Shown here piece after piece: positions 57,569 to 64,000 of a DNA stretch of 64,000 nt. The stretch spans positions 1,674,001 to 1,738,000 of the forward strand of contig OY987298.1 in assembly GCA_963920635.1 (NCBI GenBank), written 5' to 3'. The position numbers and the translations under genes are program-made. The notes below the pieces were generated by a model. That model was not told the DNA's origin. It saw only the letters and a program-made list of their open reading frames with translations, and did not search any database. This DNA is from Pseudeuparius sepicola. Its lineage: Eukaryota > Arthropoda > Insecta > Coleoptera > Anthribidae. How positions within the stretch are numbered: the stretch's first letter is position 1; each line of letters starts with the position of its first letter.

Positions 57569-57935
57569 CTATGATGAGTATAATAGACAATAATTTTGGA
57601 GATGATCTGGACCTGGTGCCTTCCAGTTGTGAGAATTCTTGATGACATTGGAGACCTCATCGGTTGTGAGTTGCTCGTGTTGCATCTGGCTATAGTTCCG
57701 GCCCATCTCGCGTTCTTCACTGATCCAGCTTGCACTGACATTGCATGGACCTGGTGTCGCAAGCTGATTTCTCCAGAAACCGTCGACCAGTTCTCTGCTA
57801 GGGTAACTCGTATTTGTGGCATCGGCGCTAGAATTCAAAGTACGGTAGAAAACTTTTTCTGATCGTTCAAAAAGTTTGTTGTCTCGTTTCCTGTTGTTAC
57901 TAGCCTTGTATCTCCTCAGACGCCCTGCGAAAACA
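57569..57935 (-). pseudogene. LINE pre-RT segment and start of reverse transcriptase
   Basis: Open from the truncation point: FAGRLRRYKASNNRKR, then VFYRTLNSSADATN, LVDGFWRNQLATPGP and the NWKAPGPDHLQNY motif that opens the RT domain of R2/R4-type elements. After NYC the frame runs into a stop. The expected 60 or so residues before the next RT motif are missing, indicating a deletion near 57560-57590. Confidence 0.8.
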
Positions 57936-57941
57936 GAAAAA

Positions 57942-57968
57942 AATTATTATTATTAATATTATTATTAT
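57942..57968. repeat. (TTA)n microsatellite at the 5' side of the LINE
   Basis: ATTATTATTATTAATATTATTATTAT: on the minus strand a (TAA)n tract just upstream of the truncated LINE start. Partner of 55526-55558. Confidence 0.88.
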
Positions 57969-57984
57969 GGGGCCATTCCTAAAG

Positions 57985-58248
57985 TAATCCTTTTGTAATA
58001 ATAATAATAAAAAGATAATCATCGAAATCGGTTCAATATGAAATTTCATCTCCTATTTGTCCACCCTTAGGGGTGGAATTTTTTCTTCAAATTTAAATGG
58101 GACCATTCTGTAGGTATATACTCTTTCAAATAAAAAAAGAATTGTCCAAATCGGTTTATAAATAACGGAGTTCTGAGGTAACAAACATAAAAAAACATAC
58201 AACCGAATTGTTAACCTCCTCCTTTTTTAAGTCGGTTTAAAAGTCCCA
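57985..58248. mobile_element. Fragment resembling an insect LINE 3' tail
   Basis: CATCTCCTATTTGTCCACCC...GGGACCATTCTGTAGG...CATACAACCGAATTG, then AACCTCCTCCTTTTTTAAGTCGGTTTA. The last block resembles, from memory, the 3' end of a common insect RTE-like non-LTR family. No coding sequence is present. Confidence 0.5.
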
Positions 58249-58275
58249 TATGTGGCACACTTAAATGACCACACT

Positions 58276-58450
58276 GTATAGGTACAGGGTGTTCCGTCTA
58301 AAAAAAAAACATAAGTTTGGTTTATATCTCCGAACCGCGACATTGCTTTGTTTTTCTGAATACACAAATTTTATACAATTTTCATATTTACATTTTTTTC
58401 CAAAATTAAAAACAAAAACGTTAAGGGGTTAGAATGTTATATGAATAACC
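58276..58450. mobile_element. Half copy of a CAGGGTGTTCC hairpin-type element
   Basis: Starts TATAGGTACAGGGTGTTCCG and continues TTTGGTTTATATCTCCGAACC. No complementary arm is found downstream. It lies about 200 bp upstream of the scro exon. Confidence 0.5.
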
Positions 58451-58637
58451 CTGCGGAGTCCATATCTCACCTCTGTGAAAAATCGGAAATCGCCCATCAT
58501 CAGCCGCTCCGTCCCACGACGTTTACACACCGCATTCCGATGGGCGCGTTGTTTTTTTAGGATCGCCCAATTAACGGTACCAGGCCGGAGGGTGCCCGGC
58601 GGGGCACCACGAATAATAATTAAGCTAGGTACCAATG

Positions 58638-58653
58638 GTTGTTGTTGTTGCAG
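58638..58653 (+). promoter_or_regulatory. 3' splice site (acceptor) of the scro exon
   Basis: GTTGTTGTTGTTGCAG immediately precedes the first homeodomain codon of the exon. The tract is T-rich but interrupted by G, a slightly weak polypyrimidine tract. Confidence 0.88.
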
Positions 58654-58740
58654 GTGAAGATCTGGTTCCAGAACCACCGGTACAAGTGCAAGCGGCAGGC
58701 GAAGGAGAAGGCCATGGCCGAGCAGAACCAGCACAACCAG
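58654..58740 (+). CDS. scro: Internal exon of scarecrow (NK2-class homeobox, Nkx2.1 orthologue)
   Basis: The exon is 87 nt (29 codons) and starts and ends in phase 0. It begins VKIWFQNHRYKCKRQAKEK and ends with AMAEQNQHNQ. This covers homeodomain positions 45-60: recognition-helix residues W48, F49, N51, R53 and the Tyr54 that defines NK2-class proteins, plus the linker. KCKRQAKEKAMAEQ matches scarecrow and differs from vnd-type KTKR. The product is a nuclear DNA-binding transcription factor used in brain and pharynx development. The intron before it falls at homeodomain 44/45, a known NK-gene position. Codon use is GC-rich (CTGGTTC, AACCACC) against an AT-rich surround. The upstream half of the homeodomain and the downstream exon are not in the window. 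Confidence 0.93.
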
Positions 58741-58749
58741 GTAAGGTGC
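58741..58749 (+). promoter_or_regulatory. 5' splice site (donor) of the scro exon
   Basis: CAG|GTAAGGTGC follows the last Gln codon, a good match to the GTRAGT donor consensus. Reading through would continue the frame to a stop after retained intron sequence, so splicing is expected. Confidence 0.88.
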
Positions 58750-58786
58750 CGACGTCAGAGATTTTTTTATAGGTTTATTGGACATT

Positions 58787-59466
58787 TTTTTAAAGACGAT
58801 TATCCTGATAGTTGGACGCACATCACTATGCAAGTAAAATTGGACCGAAAAGGGTGCCATCTGCGAGTTATTCTGTTTTTTGCCGTGTTTACGTACGCTA
58901 TTTACTCTCTCTACTCTACTTTATTACTCTCTATTCTAGATACGCCTATGGAGGCGGTTTCACATAGCACTCGACTGCGATCGCAGTGACTGTTTCGTGG
59001 GCGTGGTTCCGCTGCCAAGCGAATATCGATGTGGTCGGAGTACACTGTTATCGTAGATACCGGTATAACTATAACTAAAATCGAGCAATCCGTATACGCC
59101 TGGCGTAAATAAAACCACGTGTTCAATGACGTTCCGCGATTGGTCGGTAGGCTATAAAACTTCACCCGACTCGGCAACAGGGACGTACTTGATCGCAAAA
59201 GTGTAGTTATGCGGTTTTATCTTGTTGTTTTCAGCTATTTAGACACTGCCACAAATAATTTTATCAATGTTTTGAGCCATTTTAATTCAGCCAATAATAA
59301 TTATTTTTTTCCGAAATATTTTGATGTAAACAATTGTAAAACTAAAATTAAATAATGGTCGTGCCTCAGTGCAGCCCCGGCGAATATCTCAACGCACGTG
59401 CTCTTGTTTACGCCAGGCGTAAGAGCTGCTCGATTTTTATTGCATATTCTTTTTAAAGACGATTAT
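58787..59466. mobile_element. Insertion flanked by 17-bp direct repeats, next to the scro exon
   Basis: TTTTTAAAGACGATTAT occurs at 58787-58803 and 59450-59466, enclosing 646 bp. Within it, ATCGAGCA...ACGCCTGGCGTAAA...CACGTG (about 59079-59120) is mirrored at about 59396-59438. A TATA-like CTATAAAAC lies at 59152. The long direct repeat suggests a retroposon-type insertion, or a 17-bp duplication by another route. No coding sequence is recognised. Confidence 0.55.
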
Positions 59467-60837
59467 AGTTCAACCGTTTTCCACGGCGCCCACCGACGGA
59501 ATTTAGACCTCAACTCGCCCTGCGTCCGAGGGGAATTGTAGTACCTTCTCCGCCTACCTTTTCGCGTTGTCGGTTTCTTGGTTTCTAATGGCCGACTGGC
59601 CGACTCTCTTGAGCGGTCGCGCTCTGCGCTCCCTCTCGATGTGGCGGCTGTCGTTTTGCTCGCGGTGCGACGTTGCCGATACAGTTCATTCATTGTCTGA
59701 TTTTTACTCCTAACTAGATTTATTATTTATGAATTTATTACCATGTATGTACATGTACAGTGAGTGTCCTCCGACAACAGGGATAATCTTTAGCAAACAA
59801 AAAAATAAAGGCACAAAACACGGCGCGTAGTTAAGGTTTTCGACACGATAACAACTAAAACTAAACTGTCATACGGCAGATAGATAAATGATCGCCCCAT
59901 GTCCTGCCGCGCGGAAGGGCCGCCTCCACCGCCTGATTTCATTAGTTTAATTGAATTGGCCTTTCATAAATGCATAAATGGTAAAATTACTTAAAATTAT
60001 TTAAAATCGGGGAATACCAGCTAAAACCGGCAACATTGCACGTCGCCCAATAATGTAGCTTCTGGCCGGCCCACTTCGCGGTCGTCACCTCGCCAGTGGC
60101 GTCGTTATTGTTTGTAAAAAATAGCTTCCTTAAACAAATTTTTCTGGCTTTATTATTGACTTTTATTTTTTTTAAATTGCGGATTCGTATTAAGCTCAAT
60201 TTTCTCCGCATGTGGTTAAAATTATTGTATTTGACTCCATTAGTAATAATTGGGGAGTTTTTCGATGAAAATATAATTGCATTTTTTTTAAATATAGATT
60301 ATTATTAAACATTTGAAATAAATTAGGTAGGTCATTGACCAAATGACCTTATGGAGAAACCTGGTTGAGCCTAAGAAGGAAACAACAACATTTTTGAGTG
60401 GGTTAGCCGAAAAGTTACTATTGTATAAAAAAAGGCGATCTATAATAAATTCCAAATTACCGTCGGTATGGGGGTGCTGCTAGCGGCGTTCAAGTGTCCA
60501 CGTCACGAGGGTTGGAAGCGCGCGGGGTGTTTTTCTATCGATCGCAACTCGCCCGCGTGCCAACTGTAATTTAATCAATTTTCGGGGGCGGCGGGCCTTC
60601 GACTATTGGCCAATTTTCGAATGGCTAGGGGGAGGGTGGCAAATTTGGGTTGTTATTTTATTCTCGGCCTTTCGTACAACGTGTCCCACCTATCAAACAG
60701 TACTGGGAAATGTTGAACTATATGAGTGAGAGCACAGCCATAGGCTCGTGTTCAAAATTTCATGAAGCGAATATTTAAATCGGTTTTATGATGGATATAT
60801 CTGTCGATTTCGCTTGCCTGTAATAGGAAATCGTAAA
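59467..60837. other. Downstream scro intron, host-like with GC-rich islands
   Basis: Two GC-rich, apparently single-copy patches (59470-59700 and 60455-60640) lie in AT-rich DNA. Short frames on both strands have no known domain. This may be ancestral intron with regulatory content. Confidence 0.45.
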
Positions 60838-61326
60838 ATCTTTTTTATTATACTTCTTTCAAAACACCTTATTTTCATCTGTTTTAGCAATAATGAAAGA
60901 TGGGGTTTTTCGGGCTAGCGCACGGAAACAGCGCATGGAAAAACTTTCCGTGCGCTGAATAAAAATACCGAATATATGGCTTTAAAATAGAAATACATAT
61001 ACAGCAAAGTCAACTAAATTTAAGAAACTCTATATGCTCTCTGATATTTAACGTGTACCTATTTTGTATTTTAATTCGTAAGTGTTTCAATATTTAGATA
61101 CATTTCACATTTCTGTAATATTTTTGACGTTTTATTCACCTTATCTGACAATAACTAATTTACAACAAAGCACTTTTGAAATAATTGGAGAGTAACCATG
61201 GAAACGCGTCATACATACCAAACACTATATTGTCTGTATTGTTTATTTTTTGTCAATTAAATTTATTATAATATGCCGATAAAATGTTTTAAGTTTCCGT
61301 TTTCAAAGAAGTATAATAAAAAATAT
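60838..61326. mobile_element. Hairpin MITE with TTTATTATACTTCTTTC ends
   Basis: TTTTTTATTATACTTCTTTC at 60840 pairs with AAAGAAGTATAATAAAAAA at about 61306-61325. A small GCGCACGGAAA / TTTCCGTGCGC hairpin lies at 60915-60957. Confidence 0.6.
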
Positions 61327-61347
61327 CGTTCATTACACGTCCAGAAA

Positions 61348-61428
61348 TAGATTTTTCCGTGCTTGCATGACTTCCCGTGTTCGGCTGCGCCTCACACGGG
61401 AATTTGTCACGCGCGCACGGAAAAATCT
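61348..61428. repeat. Short hairpin (GATTTTTCCGTGC / GCACGGAAAAATC)
   Basis: The arms pair around CCCGTGTTCGGCTGCGCCTCACACGGG, itself a smaller hairpin. Its CCGTGC element matches the small hairpin at 60915-60957, so the two probably belong to one family. Confidence 0.65.
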
Positions 61429-61451
61429 TTATTTTCAGACTCGTAATGAAA

Positions 61452-62650
61452 TATACTATATTTTCATCGGATTTTAGCCGGTTGTTTTTCTAAATATTCA
61501 TCACAAAAAACTTTGGTGCAAAATTGCAGATCTTAATCTCAATTTTCAAGGCCTACTACGAATTTTTTTTCCAGTAAAAAATGCCGAAAACCATTTAGAG
61601 ATTTTTTATTTAAAATCTGAGACCTCAGTGTTGATCAGGACACCCTAAAACCCCCACATACCAAATTTGGACAAAAAATATACTATAATATAATAATATA
61701 TATAATATAAAAGTTCCATTCTGCAGGGTGTCAAAGTTGGAAAGAAATTTTAAAGGCATCTGGCAAGTCAAGTGTGCCATAGAATCCTCTTAAAACAGTT
61801 GAATGATCAACAGGACCACTCAAAGTGTTGGTGTGTAAAGATCCAATATAAAATATAAAGAGTGTATTTTTCTGTGCCATTTCAAAATAATGAATTTTTT
61901 GGGGTCAAAAATCGAGTATATCAAAACCGTACAAACGAACTAAGTCTGAAAATACAGAAGCCTGAGAGTCAGTATGTCCATATATGTGTTAAGATGGCTG
62001 GTGTGCCACAACAGGAAACGCACATGTATCATCTTAGACGGTGACTTTATTGATAAAGGTCCAACAATTTAAATTGTTTTTATTTGTTGGATGGCATTTT
62101 GTAAATAAATAAATTACTTTTGCGTTTATTAATATTTTTTCAATGATTCCAGAGCACTCCCTGACCAGTATAAAGTTTAATAAAAATTCAGCATTTTGAG
62201 ATGGCCCAGAGAAAAAAACCCTGTACATTTTTGTATTGAATCATTGCACACCAACACTTTGAGTAGTCCTGTTAATCATTCATCTGTTTTGACGGGATTC
62301 CATGGCACACTTGACTCTCCAGATGCCTTTAAAATTCTTATTTTGCTCAACTTTGACACCCTGCAGAATGGAACTCCCTGTATATTTTTTGTTCAAATTT
62401 TGTATACGGTGGTTTTAGGGTATCCTGATTAACGCTATGTAGCCAAATAAAAAAATCGATAAATGGTTTTCGTCATTTTTCACTAGAAAAAAATTCGTAG
62501 TAGGCCTTAAAAATTGAGATTAAGACCTGAAATTTTGCACCAAAGTAAAAAAGGGTTTTTGCGACCTATCTTCAGAAGAAAAACCCGGCTAAAATCTTAT
62601 GAAAAATAAAAAATTACGGGGTGCTTCCAATTCAAATGGGTCACCCTGTA
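61452..62650. mobile_element. Three-level concentric hairpin, left tip missing
   Basis: The outer arms match those of 20728-21358 (CATCGGATTTTAGCCGG ... GGGTCACCCTGTA), but the left copy lacks its terminal 40 bp or so. The second level is AGTTCCATTCTGCAGGGTGTC at about 61714 and its complement near 62359-62385. The third is about 61858 and 62220. All share a centre near 62040. A (TATAA)n-like insertion near 61681-61710 disrupts the inner left end. Confidence 0.83.
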
Positions 62651-62652
62651 TA

Positions 62653-63574
62653 TACAGTGCTATTCATAAAGTTTGCACCAAATGGGAAAATTTTGTATTA
62701 TTCTATTTTTTGAAAATCTGATTTTGGGATATGTTGGTGCATGTTTTGTTTACACTATTGCGCCTAAAGAGGGTCGTGACGTCACAACCCATGCCTGTCA
62801 AATTTGACATTTCAAATAAAAAATTGGGAAAAATCAGGTTTGCCTTGAAAATATCGGAAAAAATTATTAAGAAAATGTGTTTGTATTGTATTATTTTGCA
62901 CATATTCAAATTTCAGAAGGATATTAGAATATTCGTGTTTCTTACTTGATATTCCTGGAATTGAAACTGAATCCATAAAATTCGATACAAAACTGTACCT
63001 TATAATTCTGTTTCACTGAATTTCAAAAAATGTTTTTTTTTTTGTAAAAATATTACAACACTGGCCCAGGGAGTAAACTTATCTTAAAATGAAAGAGTCT
63101 TTGCACCAAGATTGCATTGTTACACAATAGCTATTTTAAAAATCTCATGTTTCTCCTTATCTTTGCATTGAAATTTATTTGTATTGTTATGATTCAGTAA
63201 GAAGGCAACCACTAAATACGTTTCTTCGGTTATTTGCGGGAAAAAAATATCGACTACCGATTTGAAAAGAAATAATTAAGAAAAAACGGATATCGTGCTA
63301 TCCTCCTAAAAATTTTCATAGAGGCTCAGTAATGCAATACAAACACATTATCTTAATAACTTTTTCCGATATTTCCAAGGCAAACCTGATTTTTTCCAAT
63401 TTTTTATTTTAAATGTCGAATTTGACAGGCATGGGCTGTGACGTCACGACCCTCTTTAGGCGCAATAGTGTAAATAAGACATAGGTACACCAACATATCC
63501 CAAAATCAGATTTTCAAAAAATATAATAATACAAATTTTTCATATTTGGTGCAAACTTTATGAATAGCACTGTA
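62653..63574. mobile_element. Hairpin MITE (CAGTGCTATTCATAAAGTTTG)
   Basis: TACAGTGCTATTCATAAAGT pairs with the complement ending at 63574. The arms of about 300 bp include CGCCTAAAGAGGGTCGTGAC and CAGGCATGGG blocks on both sides. It directly abuts the previous element, sharing a TATA junction. The opposed frames at 62703-62949 are mirror artefacts. Confidence 0.9.
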
Positions 63575-64000
63575 TGTTGTTATATGTTTGCTCTAGTATT
63601 TTGCACAAAATCGTCCTTTGAATTATTGAATGTCGGATAAAATCAAAATTGCCATCCAAAATTCAAAACAATTATTACGAGAATCAGAGCTTGACAGTTT
63701 TTATCAAGTGTTAATCATTATTGTGTTACCACGTTGTGCTGTGAAAATGGTAATTATTGTTATACCTAATAGTGAAAAAAAAAACGACATTATGTTGAAT
63801 GTTATGTTATGAAAATAATGCGAAGTGTGCAAGGCGTCAATACGCACGAATATTATTATACCCAGGGAAAGTCCTACCTCATCGCACGTAGGTACCTATT
63901 TCAAATATATTTATAACTTACTGGAAGTTTAAAAAATAAAGAAAAGAGAAATAAACCACGACATGTTTTAACTGAGAATATGCGGGAAGCAGTCTTATTA
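63575..64000. other. No gene seen
   Basis: AT-rich intron-like sequence to the window end. The 60-codon plus frame at 63630-63812 has no recognisable domain. Confidence 0.35.

Larger units (their letters stand above)
55559..57941 (-). mobile_element. R4/Dong-like non-LTR retrotransposon, 5'-truncated
   Basis: Minus-strand element holding reverse transcriptase and a C-terminal restriction-like endonuclease, with a 3' UTR of about 115 bp. Both ends abut (TAA)n tracts. Dong of Bombyx is an R4-clade LINE known to insert in TAA repeats, which fits the position and the endonuclease type. The coding region begins abruptly within the pre-RT linker (FAGRLRRYKASNNRKR near 57933), so at least the N-terminal zinc-finger region is missing. 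Several frameshifts and a stop make it non-functional. Confidence 0.85.

Noticed and set aside
58429..58989. Longer frame extending the scro exon on both sides (116 codons from 58639)
   Set aside because: Homology covers only 58654-58740, and consensus acceptor and donor sites bound it exactly. The rest is intron read-through.
22069..60496. NK2-type binding motifs TCAAGTG at 22069 and 60490 in GC-rich islands, suggesting scro autoregulation
   Set aside because: A 7-mer is expected about eight times by chance on both strands of 64 kb, so two hits in favourable places are not evidence.

Overview
The window looks like insect nuclear DNA. It is AT-rich and packed with insect-type DNA transposons (hAT, P/THAP-like, TA-flanked hairpin MITEs) and one R4/Dong-like LINE relic. 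It contains a single host coding exon. That exon (58654-58740, + strand) encodes the C-terminal part of an NK2-class homeodomain and the following linker, and it matches scarecrow (scro, the Nkx2.1 orthologue). It is bounded by a clean CAG acceptor and a GTAAGG donor. Neither neighbouring scro exon is visible, so I read nearly all of the window as scro intron: at least 58.6 kb upstream and 5.2 kb downstream. The insect order cannot be fixed from what is here.

Layout. 1-6682 is a giant palindrome, cut off by the left window edge, with a hAT MITE in its left arm and a 2.35-kb TIR element in its right arm, both inserted after it formed. 7245-9090 is a long hairpin MITE. 10331-12305 is a P-like element with 32-bp TIRs, a subterminal inverted repeat and a broken THAP domain. 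13.3-14.8 kb holds small hairpins. 15138-16630 is an 8-bp-TSD MITE interrupted by a hAT deletion derivative. 17.4-21.4 kb holds hairpins and a 122-bp tandem repeat. 22442-26185 holds two hAT elements, the second full of nested palindromes. 26957-28181 is a three-level hairpin. 28462-30709 is a second copy of the 2.35-kb element. 31248-32358 is a third hAT deletion derivative. 33.3-35.6 kb holds two hairpins. 35767-45975 is a satellite of exactly 41 units of 249 bp. 46.1-52.9 kb holds more hairpins and a hAT MITE made of TAATTG motifs. 53.0-54.3 kb is an inverted-repeat-bounded GC-rich unit. 55.3-58.3 kb holds a mariner-type relic, the LINE in a (TAA)n tract and a LINE 3' tail. Then come the scro exon and a downstream intron with further hairpins.

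Nothing here forms an operon or pathway. The common theme is inverted symmetry: at least a dozen long palindromes, several of them concentric (an outer palindrome whose centre is itself a different palindromic element). If scro is transcribed through this DNA, its pre-mRNA would carry many long hairpins, with possible effects on splicing, back-splicing, small-RNA production or editing. That last point is inference.
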